Shown here: one piece after another, positions 16,446-26,597 of the stretch
How the letters are laid out: each line of letters begins with the position of its first letter
Numbering within the stretch: position 1 is the first letter of the stretch
Assembly: GCA_934122275.1 (NCBI GenBank)
Contig: CAKOWI010000003.1
Span: forward strand, 101,002-165,001
Length of the DNA: 64,000 bases
Direction of reading: 5' to 3'
DNA from: an uncultured Bacilli bacterium
GTDB taxonomy: Bacteria > Bacillota_I > Bacilli_A > RF39 > UBA660
Notes under the pieces: generated by a model
Database searches by the model: none
The model's input: only the letters and a program-made list of their open reading frames with translations
Told to the model about the DNA's origin: nothing
Made by a program: the position numbers and the translations under genes

Positions 16446-17161
16446 TTATTCCTCCTTATTCCTACCATAATTATTGATAAACATACATTCAACATATAAT
16501 ACACATTTTTCCATGCTCTAATTGATGATACACCAGATTCTCTTTCATTCATGCTAACAGGTATTTCAGCTAAAGAGAATTTCTTTTTTAATAACTCTGT
16601 AGTGGTTATTGGTTCCGGATATTCAGTTGGATAATCTCTCGAGAAATATTCTATTACTTTTCTATTGCATGCTCTAAATCCTGATGTTGTATCATACACC
16701 TTTTTATGTGTAACAAATTTTATAAAAAACGAAATAACCTTAATTCCAATTTGTCTTGCTTTAGTTGATTTAAATTCGCTAGATGAACTATCAATATATC
16801 TAGAACCAATAGTAAAATCAGCATCTCCACTTATTATTGGATCAATAATATTTTTAACGTATGATACATCATGTTGTCCATCACCATCAAATTGTACAGC
16901 TATGTCGTAGTCATTATCATAAGCATATTTATATCCAGTTTGAACCGCTCCACCTATTCCCAAATTATGAATTAATTTAATGTGCGGAATATTATTTTTC
17001 TCTAATATTGCTTCTGTTTTATCTGTTGAACCATCATTTATAATGATAACGTCATATTTTAATTTATTATTTAAATTATAATCAGCTACCTTATTATAGG
17101 TTTTTAAAATATTTTCTTCTTCGTTATACGCCGGTATAATAAGCAAAATTTTCTTTTTCAT
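16442..17161 (-). CDS. Family 2 glycosyltransferase, DPM1/polyprenyl-phosphate type
   Basis: About 239 aa. The GT-A fold is seen as LLIIPAYNEEENI, IINDGSTDKT, QFDGDGQHD (DxD metal site) and TIGSRY, which together match the polyprenyl-phosphate sugar transferase group (DPM1, GtrB without its membrane anchor). It likely charges undecaprenyl phosphate with one sugar for later use by GT-C enzymes such as the large membrane proteins nearby. I place the start at ATG 17161 behind AAGGA. It ends in TGA inside the next start. Confidence 0.85.
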   Translation of the reverse strand: MKKKILLIIPAYNEEENILKTYNKVADYNLNNKLKYDVIIINDGSTDKTEAILEKNNIPHIKLIHNLGIGGAVQTGYKYAYDNDYDIAVQFDGDGQHDVSYVKNIIDPIISGDADFTIGSRYIDSSSSEFKSTKARQIGIKVISFFIKFVTHKKVYDTTSGFRACNRKVIEYFSRDYPTEYPEPITTTELLKKKFSLAEIPVSMNERESGVSSIRAWKNVYYMLNVCLSIIMVGIRRNK

Positions 17162-17222
17162 ATATATCAAATCCTTAATACTGTAATTATACATCAAATA
17201 ACCTTTTTAGTAAAGTTAAAGA

Positions 17223-18746
17223 TTAATTTGGAAATACATAAATCAATAATGAACTTATACAATTAACAATCATTATACAATTTAGTAAAGTACTATATTT
17301 AAAAAGTTTAGACGAATCTTTAAATTTTTTCTTACAATACGGAAGCATTGATACTATCGGTATTATAAGTGGTAGAAAATATCTTGACTGTATTCCAACT
17401 ATCTTTGTTGCACCAATTCCAACTCTTTTACTAGTCCAATCCATATACAATGTAGTTGAAACCAAAACAAAGATTGCAAGTGAAACAAGTGAAATTAATA
17501 TCTTACCATTTCTTGATATATTGTTTTTCTTAGAACCGTCAAAGTTAGAAAGAATCAAGATAAATAAATATGATAAAATAAATAATTGATTGATTTTAGC
17601 TAATCCGTAACACATTTCTGTACCCGCTACAAAATTAGTTGAATAATAATATATGTCATTAATGTATGTATTGATAAATATTAAAAAATATTTTAACGGA
17701 TTATTTAATATAAAGCTTATTTGCTTAGATACTAAACTACTACCAATAGTACTACTTATTGACGTTAGAGAAAACCAAAGAAAATCCGCTAAGAAAGAAA
17801 CAAAAATAACGGTTGATAAATAAATTATTTTTCTCTTTCTATCCTTATTAAATGATTCATAAGGAATCAATAAAAGTAACAAAACATATAATACATAAAA
17901 TACTTTATATGTAGATATTCCAAATGATATTAAAAATAACAATATATAATCTTTTTTTGTTAAATTGCGTTTTGAGTTTGATATATTTAAAATATACGAT
18001 ATAAGTAATAAAAATAAGCTAAGTGCAAATGCATCACCGCTGCAAGTACTAACAATTGATAAAACGGCAGGTGATGTATATAAAATCACGGCAAATATTT
18101 TTTTAGTTGGTAATAACTTTATAGAAAAGTAAGATATAACAAGCCATGTTATAAAATTAATAAGCCTTACAAAATACATTGTTGGAAGTGCACCTAATTT
18201 AAATAATCTTGCACCCCAAAATCCAACTATTTGAGGTAAATATGGTATTGGTGAATATTTAATTGATGTAACATCACCATTCCACAAGTTTTTGGTGTCT
18301 GAATAATCCACACTCTTAAAAATGTTTTCTTTCGTATATCTTTTAGACATAGTATGCTCACTTACTAACCCGTCTAAAGCTTTTGGAATCTTAGTTTCAT
18401 TTCTTTCAGGATGCTTCACAATTACATCACCTACAGATATCTGATATGGCCTTAAAAAGTGAGGCAACTCATCAGTTCCTAAAATTGCTGGAATAAATAT
18501 CAAATAAAGTCCGCCAAATAATATTGCTATTATAAGAAATATTTTTTCTGCCCTTATTTTTTTATTTTTATCCAAAACCATGAAAATTACGTATGAAACA
18601 ATGTTAGATAAAATACATAATATCAGAAATACTAATTTGTATTTAATTGTTATTTCAGGTTTATTAAATATCATTTGAAAATACAAAAATACTTCAAAAA
18701 ATATCATCACTATTAAATAAACAAACCTTTTTAATTTCTCACTCAC
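17223..18746 (-). CDS. DUF2142 polytopic membrane protein
   Basis: 507 aa with about 11 transmembrane segments. The extracytoplasmic loop after the second pair of spans reads LGTDELPHFLRPYQISVG, with the DE(x)HF-type motif of DUF2142, a GT-C-like family in surface-polysaccharide loci. It probably transfers a sugar from a lipid carrier to an external glycan, which is inferred. The start is GTG at 18746 behind GAGGTGA. It follows the 696-aa membrane protein by 12 bases in one operon. Confidence 0.75.
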   Translation of the reverse strand: MSEKLKRFVYLIVMIFFEVFLYFQMIFNKPEITIKYKLVFLILCILSNIVSYVIFMVLDKNKKIRAEKIFLIIAILFGGLYLIFIPAILGTDELPHFLRPYQISVGDVIVKHPERNETKIPKALDGLVSEHTMSKRYTKENIFKSVDYSDTKNLWNGDVTSIKYSPIPYLPQIVGFWGARLFKLGALPTMYFVRLINFITWLVISYFSIKLLPTKKIFAVILYTSPAVLSIVSTCSGDAFALSLFLLLISYILNISNSKRNLTKKDYILLFLISFGISTYKVFYVLYVLLLLLIPYESFNKDRKRKIIYLSTVIFVSFLADFLWFSLTSISSTIGSSLVSKQISFILNNPLKYFLIFINTYINDIYYYSTNFVAGTEMCYGLAKINQLFILSYLFILILSNFDGSKKNNISRNGKILISLVSLAIFVLVSTTLYMDWTSKRVGIGATKIVGIQSRYFLPLIIPIVSMLPYCKKKFKDSSKLFKYSTLLNCIMIVNCISSLLIYVFPN

Positions 18747-18758
18747 CCTTACTCACCT

Positions 18759-20849
18759 CTACTTAACAGAAATTAGTTTAATTTTACTTTGATCATTTTT
18801 TTCTACTTTAAATAATTTACTTTTTTTTGCTAAAGTTATATCATCAAAATTTTCTTCTAAAGCATCATATAATTCGTCTGTTGATGAATAAAGGAAAACA
18901 TAGTCAAAGTCATAATCAATTATATGCTTAATTAATTTTTCTTTAGTTAAACCCCATCCTTTTAGATCCCACTCATTTGATGCTGTTTCTATTTTCCAAG
19001 TTATTGCATTATTATTTGCATTAATTATTCTAGGATAGCAGTAATATCTTGCATACCATAAAGGCATTATGCTTTCTGTATCTTCTTGATTTATTACGAA
19101 TATTTTAGATTTCTCACTAGTATTATTATTTATAACAGAAAATATATTGTTTCTTGATTCACTTGTAGTATAAGTTTCACGTCTTGCTTTAATATCAGTT
19201 ATGAAGAACGTGCAATTATTAAAGCCTATAAGAATAACAATAGATGCATAAATCACTTTGGTTAGGCTGTTATTTGTAAACAAATAAGAAGACTTATATA
19301 AACAAAATCCAAATAAAGCAACATTAATCGGAGTTAAATATCTTGCAAATGATGCAAGTTCTGAAGCCTCATAATATGAAAACATCACAAATAATGATAA
19401 GGCTGTAATACCAAAAAACGTTATATAAAAAATTACATATGGTAACAAACTCTGATATAATTTATAATTTTTTTCTTTTTTATCTATAATTGAAATTATA
19501 GATAAAACTATTATCAAAAATGCAAATAATGGAATGTTAATAAAACTATATATAATACTTTCATCAACAGAGTTTATTAAACTATTTACATAATTTAATA
19601 AAAATTGATAATTTAATTTTAAACTTAAATCAGTTTTTAATGATTCTGGCATTAATTTATAAATATAACTATAGTTTTCATTTGAGATTCTTTTTGATAT
19701 AAACATCCAAGATGCAAAAATAAATAAAACTAAAATAACTGGAATAATGTATTTCTTTAATTCTTTCAATAATAATTTTATATTAAATTTTTCTTTTGAA
19801 AAGCTTTTCAAAAAGAATAGAAATAATAGACAACTAGAAAATACAAATCCATTAGGTTTTAACAAAGTTATTACTATGAGTAAAATGTAAAGTGGAACAA
19901 ATGTCTTTCTATTTTCTCTTAAATATTCTTCTAAAATCAATGAACAAAGGCACATATATCCTAATAACAAATCTACATATAATACCCAATAAGAATATGA
20001 GCCATTAAATAAGTATGGAAAAGCTGTAGCTATAATTGAGAAGACAATTATACTAAAAACATTTTTTTCCTTTATTTTCATAAAAATTGGCATTAAAAAT
20101 ATAAAGCTTAACAATGTCAATCCTATATATAAATTAGGTTCTGAATAGCCCAAAAACAAACTCACAATATAATGCCATATTGAAGAAACTGGTGGATACG
20201 TATTCATACTTGCTACAGAAGATACCATTTTAGTAATTGAACTAGTATTAATAAGTACTTTAGCTGCATATGCCCAGTAAGAATATTCATCCCACTTATG
20301 AACATATCTTCCTAATCCGGTTAGTATTGCAATTAAAAATAAGACAGAAAATAATATAAATGATATTTTACTAATACTTAAAGCTTTTTTCTTTATACTA
20401 CTTTTATTCTTAAACAAGTATATAACACAAGCTATAATAATTATTATTAAAAATAAATATGAATATTTTAATAAATTAAGTAATCCTAATAATACAAAAA
20501 ATAAAATTAAAATAGAGACAGAAATAGGAATTGAAACTTCGAATTTTAAATTTGTAGCACAATAAAAAACAAATGAAATCAATAAAATGAATAAATATAA
20601 AAACAGTAATCCATAAACATTAGCTGAATTTGATATTACATGTAAAATACTCATTACAATTAATATCCAGTTTATCATTTTATTCAAAAAACTATATTTT
20701 TTAAATTTTTTGTTATTTATTATAAGTATTAATATATAAGATACAAATTTAATTATATAAAATATCACATTAAAATCTATATTTAAAACTTTATATTTTA
20801 CAAATTCTAGTATATTAAATAGTAAAACTAAAATAACTGATAAAATCAT
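18759..20849 (-). CDS. Large polytopic membrane protein, GT-C glycosyltransferase-like
   Basis: 696 aa with about 13 membrane segments and a C-terminal soluble domain (about 570-696). The first large loop carries KWDEYSYWAYAAKVL and, later, TYPPVSSIWHY, the acidic/aromatic arrangement seen in PMT/ArnT-like transferases that use lipid-linked sugars. I do not recognise a named family. The start ATG overlaps the TGA of the upstream CDP-glycerol transferase by four bases, so the genes are coupled. Confidence 0.55.
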   Translation of the reverse strand: MILSVILVLLFNILEFVKYKVLNIDFNVIFYIIKFVSYILILIINNKKFKKYSFLNKMINWILIVMSILHVISNSANVYGLLFLYLFILLISFVFYCATNLKFEVSIPISVSILILFFVLLGLLNLLKYSYLFLIIIIIACVIYLFKNKSSIKKKALSISKISFILFSVLFLIAILTGLGRYVHKWDEYSYWAYAAKVLINTSSITKMVSSVASMNTYPPVSSIWHYIVSLFLGYSEPNLYIGLTLLSFIFLMPIFMKIKEKNVFSIIVFSIIATAFPYLFNGSYSYWVLYVDLLLGYMCLCSLILEEYLRENRKTFVPLYILLIVITLLKPNGFVFSSCLLFLFFLKSFSKEKFNIKLLLKELKKYIIPVILVLFIFASWMFISKRISNENYSYIYKLMPESLKTDLSLKLNYQFLLNYVNSLINSVDESIIYSFINIPLFAFLIIVLSIISIIDKKEKNYKLYQSLLPYVIFYITFFGITALSLFVMFSYYEASELASFARYLTPINVALFGFCLYKSSYLFTNNSLTKVIYASIVILIGFNNCTFFITDIKARRETYTTSESRNNIFSVINNNTSEKSKIFVINQEDTESIMPLWYARYYCYPRIINANNNAITWKIETASNEWDLKGWGLTKEKLIKHIIDYDFDYVFLYSSTDELYDALEENFDDITLAKKSKLFKVEKNDQSKIKLISVK

Positions 20850-22177
20850 TTAAAATACCTCCCTTTCGTTTTTCTTATTTTTTCTAATAATTTCCATCCT
20901 TTAGAATTTTCTATTTCTTTTAGTCTTATGTCTGACTCCGTAAGTTTTTTAATTGTGCCTATTTGTTCATTTATTATGTCTTCTCGTTTACGAATTTCAT
21001 TCTTTAAAATTGATACTTCGCACTTATTTCTTACTAATTTTTTGCTTACAGAGTATTCATCAAAAACGAAATCACAAATTTTATCACACCCACCATTCTT
21101 CAAAGAGCCAAACCATAATTTCTTCTTTTCATAAAAATAATCATCAAACTTATAACTAGTAGAAAGATAATAATTCAATTTATTTATAAGTTCATCAAGT
21201 GTTGAAATAGATGTGTTTGAAGACCAAAAATCATAATTTTCATATATTAATCCTCTGCTTTCAGAATATTTTTTCATGTCAGTTGATAAATAAATTACAG
21301 GTCTATTTAAGAATAGAAATTCTACACCTAAAGATGAATAATCAGTTATTAATACATCTCCTCCTGATAATATTTCATTAATATCATAGTTATATTCTTC
21401 CATGCTTTTTTGAGAAATAAGTTTCACGTTTTTACAGTCTGTAGCTAGTATTTTCTTTGTCTCTTCGCTTGGATGAAGTTTTATTAGCAACAAATAATTA
21501 TTTTTTTTCAAATAATCAGTTAAATTTTTTTCTTCATAATCGCAAAGATTTATTATATTATCACTATATTTTAAACTACTTTTTCTACCACAACCTTTTC
21601 TAAACGTTGGCATGTAAAAAATAATTTTAGAATATTTTTTAGCATCTTCTCCAATTAATTTAGAAATTTTATCTTTACTACCTGAAGTTAAATATAAATT
21701 AAGTTTAGGATATCCAAGTGGCATAACCCTTTCGTACTCAAGTCCAAAAGAGCTTGAAAATAAAGGTCTCCAAAATTCTGATGGTACAATTAAATAATCA
21801 ATTATTTTGTTAATCTTGTTATACCAAATCCTATCTTCATCTAAAATTCCATTTGCCATAAACCCGCCAGGCTTTGGACCTACGCCATGCCATAGTTCTA
21901 TATATATTGCATTTTTACATTTATTCTTATCTCCCGTAAGATCTGCATGCGTTGTAAAAAAAACATTTGTTTTGCTTATATAATTTTCAAATTCATGTGT
22001 TCCCATCAAAATTGCATTTTCATTATGTTTTTTCACTTTATCAAAGTTTTTTTCTTCATGAACAATCCAAGTATAGTTCATATTATTTCCATATCTTTTT
22101 ATCATATATTCATATAAAGCTCTGGCATTTCCTGTAAAATCCGGAAAACTACAAAAAGTAATATTAAGTTTTTTCAT
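20846..22177 (-). CDS. CDP-glycerol glycerophosphotransferase (TagB/TagF-like)
   Basis: About 443 aa. The GT-B Glyphos_transf domain shows ELWHGVGPKP near the N-terminal third and LITDYSSLGVEFLFLNRPVIYL, which carry the conserved His and Asp/Ser residues of TagB/TagF. The enzyme should transfer glycerol-phosphate from CDP-glycerol to a lipid-linked glycan or growing teichoic chain at the inner membrane face. A charged helical C-terminus (about 385-443) could be a membrane or partner anchor. Start ATG at 22177 behind GGAGG. A GATATAAT at about 22205-22213 is a likely -10 box, so transcription probably restarts here. Confidence 0.85.
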   Translation of the reverse strand: MKKLNITFCSFPDFTGNARALYEYMIKRYGNNMNYTWIVHEEKNFDKVKKHNENAILMGTHEFENYISKTNVFFTTHADLTGDKNKCKNAIYIELWHGVGPKPGGFMANGILDEDRIWYNKINKIIDYLIVPSEFWRPLFSSSFGLEYERVMPLGYPKLNLYLTSGSKDKISKLIGEDAKKYSKIIFYMPTFRKGCGRKSSLKYSDNIINLCDYEEKNLTDYLKKNNYLLLIKLHPSEETKKILATDCKNVKLISQKSMEEYNYDINEILSGGDVLITDYSSLGVEFLFLNRPVIYLSTDMKKYSESRGLIYENYDFWSSNTSISTLDELINKLNYYLSTSYKFDDYFYEKKKLWFGSLKNGGCDKICDFVFDEYSVSKKLVRNKCEVSILKNEIRKREDIINEQIGTIKKLTESDIRLKEIENSKGWKLLEKIRKTKGRYFK

Positions 22178-22224
22178 TTTTTCCTCCAAATGATGTATAT
22201 AAAGATTATATCATTAATTAATAT

Positions 22225-22254
22225 AAAAAATAAAGGTATTAAACCTTTATTTTA
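22225..22254 (-). terminator. Terminator inside the glycopolymer cluster
   Basis: Arms AAAATAAAGGT (22227-22237) and ACCTTTATTTT (22243-22253), followed on the minus strand by a T-rich tract. It overlaps the stop of the 311-aa gene and divides the cluster into two transcripts. Confidence 0.65.
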
Positions 22255-23182
22255 ATAGTTTATCTATAGATTTTTTAGAGTTTATAGAGTATTTTTCTCT
22301 AAACTTTTTATATTCATTCATTATAGCGTTAGTATTATCTTTTATATCTTTTATTTTTTCTGAAATTTCATTAATATCATCATCACTAGTTAAAACTAAG
22401 TATTTTTTTAATTTTGGAAATTCATCAAAAATATCACAGTTTCCAAGTAAACATGGAATACCCATATCCATACTCTTTAAAATTAATTCATAATTTGTTG
22501 CAGTAAAACTACAATATAAATTAACGAAATTATCCTTCATTACATCATCTAAAGAATTGCATTCTTTTTCTCTTATACCAAAGAAATTTATAAAATGAAC
22601 TGTTGCACTCATATTTTTTATAATTTTTGCATACTTATAATCAATTAACTTTAAAGCACTTAGTTGATTATAAGTATTATGATTTGGATTATAATCATTT
22701 CCTATAATACCTACATTATTTGTTTTTTTACTTTTTTTAGCTTTTGAATTTACATCTAATAAAATATGTTTTACATGATAACCAGCATTCTTTAAAACCT
22801 TATAAGCTGAGTTATCTAAGCAGCCAATTTCATTTACTATGTTTCTATCATAAAATTCCATTATACTTGAAAATACAGTTCTAACATGTCCATCTGTTAA
22901 TTCAGCAAAACAATTTTTGAAAATCAACTTTATCTTTTTAGACTTTCTAATATAAGGAAGTATAAGTCTATAAAATTCATCATAATCAAATAGAATTAAT
23001 TGATTTAAATTCTCATTTACAAAATCAATTAAAGTATCTGCATGTTCTTTTGTTAATTCATAATCAAGATAAAATACATTTTTAAACGAATATTCTACAC
23101 TACTTCTTATATCATAATCACATTTTGGTAGCAACACTATATAGTCTTTGTCTTTTAACTTATTTATATCTAAAATATTCAT
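22247..23182 (-). CDS. GT4-like glycosyltransferase, divergent
   Basis: 311 aa, soluble. No strong motif at the N-terminus. The C-terminal half (about 155-300) resembles the second Rossmann half of GT-B enzymes: VGIIGNDYNPNHNTYNQLSALKLI, then NLYCSFTATNYELILKSMDMGIPCLLGN. The same pattern (LYVTFSECAPMLPVESFEVGVPCISGN) is seen in the C-terminal domain of the adjacent 597-aa protein, so the two are probably paralogues. Donor and acceptor are unknown. ATG behind GAGGTGA. Confidence 0.6.
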   Translation of the reverse strand: MNILDINKLKDKDYIVLLPKCDYDIRSSVEYSFKNVFYLDYELTKEHADTLIDFVNENLNQLILFDYDEFYRLILPYIRKSKKIKLIFKNCFAELTDGHVRTVFSSIMEFYDRNIVNEIGCLDNSAYKVLKNAGYHVKHILLDVNSKAKKSKKTNNVGIIGNDYNPNHNTYNQLSALKLIDYKYAKIIKNMSATVHFINFFGIREKECNSLDDVMKDNFVNLYCSFTATNYELILKSMDMGIPCLLGNCDIFDEFPKLKKYLVLTSDDDINEISEKIKDIKDNTNAIMNEYKKFREKYSINSKKSIDKLLK

Positions 23183-23192
23183 AGTTCACCTC

Positions 23193-24986
23193 TTACATAT
23201 CAAGAAAATCTTTTACACTTTGTTTAGAAAGAGTATCGTTTTCTTTTTTCCAAACCTTGTAAAGTTTCATAACTTTATTTTGATTTTCTAAACAAATGTT
23301 AATTTGCTTAGCTATTTCTACAGGATTTTCTTCATTTTTAACTATAATGTATTTTTCTAATTCTTGATTTTTAAAATAATGATGGTTATTTCCAGAAATA
23401 CAAGGAACACCTACTTCAAAGCTTTCAACAGGAAGCATAGGAGCGCATTCTGAAAAAGTAACATATAGATTAATTGTGTTATTTGCCATTCTCTTTAGCA
23501 AATCTTTTCTAGGTATTGGTTTATCTAATCCCTCTAACTTTAATCCTAATTCATTTGCAAATGTTTTGGCCTCAGGACTAAGTGGCACCATATCAACAAC
23601 GGCATTAGGAATTAAAGATGCAGCAGCTAATCCAGCAAACAAATTCTTTCTCCAATCATCACATTTTGCAGCATAAATTCCTATTTTTATTTTATCTTTT
23701 GGTTTATTACCAACTATTTTTTTAGGAAGCCTAACAGTATTTCTAACTAGTATAGTTTTATATCCTTCATTTTTATAAAAATTTAAGATACTTTCTTTAC
23801 AAGTCGCAAATACATCTATTATTCCTTGTTTATGTAACTCAATAATTTCTATATTTCTTTCCCATCCATATGGTTCTGAAACTTGTGAATTATTTCCATG
23901 CCAAAATACTTTAATCTTAATGTCAGGCTTTTCATTTTTTAGTTCAATCGCTAATTGTTTCCATCCTAATGCCATTGCACTAAAAATAACTTGATTTACA
24001 CCAGATTCAATTATTGCATCCTTTACCTTTTTTATATCTTTTTCTCTTAATAACTCACCACATCTTACTCTTGAGTCAAATAATTCTATAGTCGCACTTG
24101 TTACACCTAACCACTCTGGATTATGCATAACTAAATAGTCCTTATTTACATTTCTTATATCTTCTAAGGCATTTGATAAATTAGTCAAATATTTATCATT
24201 TATTTTTCTTTTATACCTTCTATACAAAACTATAGGAAATAAACACACCTTTGCAGTTCTTTTAATATTTCTTTTTAAAAATCTATATACTTTAAGTGCT
24301 AGAGCTGTTGGCTTTTGACCAAATTTTCTTACAAGTTTCATTTCGATTTGCTCATTTTTAGAAATCCATGTTGCATCGAAATAATGAATCATACAAGTAT
24401 CATCCGTAAATACATTATTCTTAAAATTAAATGATAAAGGATAAAAATATGGTCTTGGATATACGTATATATCCTTATGTAAAACCTGAATATCATTAAT
24501 TGATGGATCAAAACCAAACTCATTTAATATTCTGGTTATTACCCTTGGAATACTCATTTTGTATATATTGTCAATATCAAAATGTTCCTGTGATTTATAG
24601 AATTCCATCATTCTGGTTGCAAAATAAGATTTAGGCTTAGCAGCTCCCCAAACAGCAGCATTAACCATCATAGAATCTTCAACACCTAGAAAAGTTTCTT
24701 TATCTAAAAGAAAATCTATATTTTTAGTTACTAACATATCAGTATCAAAATATATGCCACCCATTTCATAGATTGCTTTAGTTCTAGCATAATCTGCTAC
24801 AAAAGCCCACTTTTTATTTTCATAAGCTTCCTTTATAAAAGCACACTCATTTAAATCTACGTTACTCTCGTTCCACTCTACTATCTCATACTCTGGAAGA
24901 TATTTCTTCCAACTTTTTATGCATTTTTTTGCCAGTTTAGGAAGTGGTTTGCCACCAAACCAACAATAATGAATATATTTTGTCAT
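23193..24986 (-). CDS. Bifunctional glycosyltransferase: GT32 domain fused to a GT4-like domain
   Basis: 597 aa. Residues 1 to about 235 are a GT32/OCH1-type domain: YIHYCWFGGKPLP, WAFVADYARTKAIYEMGGIYFDTDML with the DxD metal site at 81-83. A basic helical linker (about 235-270) follows. Residues about 275-590 form a GT-B-like domain: VFWHGNNSQVSEPYGWERN, DVFATCKES, then the ECAPMLPVESFEVGVPCISGN nucleotide-sugar region. Two transferases in one chain would add two sugars in sequence to the glycan. ATG behind GCGGAGG. It is 10 bases from the downstream gene and follows the ABC exporter genes. Confidence 0.75.
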   Translation of the reverse strand: MTKYIHYCWFGGKPLPKLAKKCIKSWKKYLPEYEIVEWNESNVDLNECAFIKEAYENKKWAFVADYARTKAIYEMGGIYFDTDMLVTKNIDFLLDKETFLGVEDSMMVNAAVWGAAKPKSYFATRMMEFYKSQEHFDIDNIYKMSIPRVITRILNEFGFDPSINDIQVLHKDIYVYPRPYFYPLSFNFKNNVFTDDTCMIHYFDATWISKNEQIEMKLVRKFGQKPTALALKVYRFLKRNIKRTAKVCLFPIVLYRRYKRKINDKYLTNLSNALEDIRNVNKDYLVMHNPEWLGVTSATIELFDSRVRCGELLREKDIKKVKDAIIESGVNQVIFSAMALGWKQLAIELKNEKPDIKIKVFWHGNNSQVSEPYGWERNIEIIELHKQGIIDVFATCKESILNFYKNEGYKTILVRNTVRLPKKIVGNKPKDKIKIGIYAAKCDDWRKNLFAGLAAASLIPNAVVDMVPLSPEAKTFANELGLKLEGLDKPIPRKDLLKRMANNTINLYVTFSECAPMLPVESFEVGVPCISGNNHHYFKNQELEKYIIVKNEENPVEIAKQINICLENQNKVMKLYKVWKKENDTLSKQSVKDFLDM

Positions 24987-24996
24987 ATAACCTCCG

Positions 24997-25737
24997 CTAA
25001 TTCATTTGTTTTTTATAGTATTCATCACAAATCTCTTTAGTATCCCCTATTTTTATTACTTTTCCATGTTCTAACCATACAACCCGTGTACATAGTTCCT
25101 TTATTGATTGTAAAGAGTGTGAAACATATAGCACAGTTGTTCCGCCTTTTATCATTTCCATCATTTTATTCTTACTTTTTTCTTGAAATTTGATATCACC
25201 AACAGATAGAATTTCATCTACTATTAATATTTCAGGATTTACGATTGTTGCAATTGAAAATGCTAGTTTTGCTGTCATACCTGAAGAAAAATTCTTAACT
25301 GGAACTTCTAAGAAGTCTTTAAGTTCTGAAAACTCTACTATTTCGTCAAATTTAGAATCCAAAAATTCTTTTGAGTAACCTAAAATCGCACCATTCAAAT
25401 AAATATTTTCTCGTGCTGTTAAATTACCATCAAATCCAGCTCCAAGTTCTATCATTGGAGATATTACTCCGTGAACTTCTACTTTACCCTTAGTTGGTTT
25501 CATTACTCCACTTACAACTTTTAATAAAGTAGACTTACCTGCACCATTGCTTCCTATAAGTCCAATAACCTCACCCTTATTAATATTAAAATTAACATCT
25601 CTTAGTGCCCAAAATTCTTCGTTTTTTTTCTTGTTCTTATTCTTACCGCTGAAAAAATTTACAAAAGCCTGTTTAATTGAAAATTCTTTTTCTATTCCGA
25701 GATTAAACTTCATTGAAACATTTTCTATTTTAATCAT
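24997..25737 (-). CDS. ABC transporter ATP-binding protein for polysaccharide/teichoic acid export (TagH/Wzt-like)
   Basis: 246 aa. Walker A GSNGAGKST (62-70), a FSSGM version of the ABC signature, Walker B EILIVDEILSVGD and the switch histidine in YVSHS are all present. The long insertion before Walker A (FFSGKNKNKKKNEEFWAL) and the PMIELGAGFDGNLTARENI segment define the TagH/Wzt/RfbE group that powers glycopolymer export. It lacks the C-terminal carbohydrate-binding or SH3-like extension found in many TagH/Wzt, so it is the minimal form. Its permease partner is the next gene upstream. Confidence 0.92.
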   Translation of the reverse strand: MIKIENVSMKFNLGIEKEFSIKQAFVNFFSGKNKNKKKNEEFWALRDVNFNINKGEVIGLIGSNGAGKSTLLKVVSGVMKPTKGKVEVHGVISPMIELGAGFDGNLTARENIYLNGAILGYSKEFLDSKFDEIVEFSELKDFLEVPVKNFSSGMTAKLAFSIATIVNPEILIVDEILSVGDIKFQEKSKNKMMEMIKGGTTVLYVSHSLQSIKELCTRVVWLEHGKVIKIGDTKEICDEYYKKQMN

Positions 25738-25745
25738 GTTACCTC

Positions 25746-26558
25746 CTATATATAATAAATAAATTTATCTTGTTTCTTTCTAAATATAGTGCTTCCTATT
25801 AATAACATAAACACGCCTATAAAACCAATTAATATAAGACATTGTATTGAAGGAGAAGTTCCAGATACAACTATACTTCTTGCGGCATTTAAAAATTGAT
25901 ACATAGGATTAAATCTCATTAAAAATTGTAGCTTTGGTGGAAGAATTTCTATACTATAAAAAACTGGTGTTAGGTAATTCCATAAAGTAAGTGCAATTCC
26001 ATATATGTGCCAAATATCCCTTAAGAAAACTGATAAAGAAGATAATAACAATCCCATTCCAACAGTAAACATAAGCATACAAAAGAAGATATATGGTAAT
26101 AACAGATAATACCAATTAATATGGCAAGTATATTGTCCTAAACCTACATATGATAATAAAATTATTCCAAACCATGGAATCAAAGTTAATAAAAAGTCGA
26201 TTCCAACAAATAAACATTTTGCAATAGGAAATATGTATTTAGGTATATATACTTTATTTATTAGTGAAAAATTATCAACCACTGATGTCATTGCATCTCT
26301 AGATGCTAAGCTGAAGTAATTCCACATTATAATACCAGTCATCAAATAAACAATATAATTTACACCTTCAACTTTAAACTTAAACATTTGTGAAAATACA
26401 ATTGCCATAACTGTCATTGTAAGAATTGGATTAAGTAAACTCCAAACAACTCCAAGTACACTTCTTTTATATTTTACTTTAAAGTCTCTAGATATTAACT
26501 GAGTCATTAAAAACCAATAACGTTTAAAATTAGAAAATATATTTTTTAATTTAGTCAT
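25746..26558 (-). CDS. ABC-2 type permease for polysaccharide/teichoic acid export (TagG/Wzm-like)
   Basis: 270 aa with six membrane spans and the ABC-2 layout. KRSVLGVVWSLLNPILTMTVMAIVFSQMF is the hallmark near the N-terminus, with LTLWNYLTPVFYSIEILP and MRFNPMYQFLNAARSIV toward the end, as in TagG and Wzm. It forms the channel through which the lipid-linked polymer crosses the membrane. It lies eight bases upstream of its ATPase. ATG behind GAGGTAGG. Confidence 0.93.
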   Translation of the reverse strand: MTKLKNIFSNFKRYWFLMTQLISRDFKVKYKRSVLGVVWSLLNPILTMTVMAIVFSQMFKFKVEGVNYIVYLMTGIIMWNYFSLASRDAMTSVVDNFSLINKVYIPKYIFPIAKCLFVGIDFLLTLIPWFGIILLSYVGLGQYTCHINWYYLLLPYIFFCMLMFTVGMGLLLSSLSVFLRDIWHIYGIALTLWNYLTPVFYSIEILPPKLQFLMRFNPMYQFLNAARSIVVSGTSPSIQCLILIGFIGVFMLLIGSTIFRKKQDKFIYYI

Positions 26559-26597
26559 AAAACACCTACCTCGTATAATTAATTATATCATATTTTG

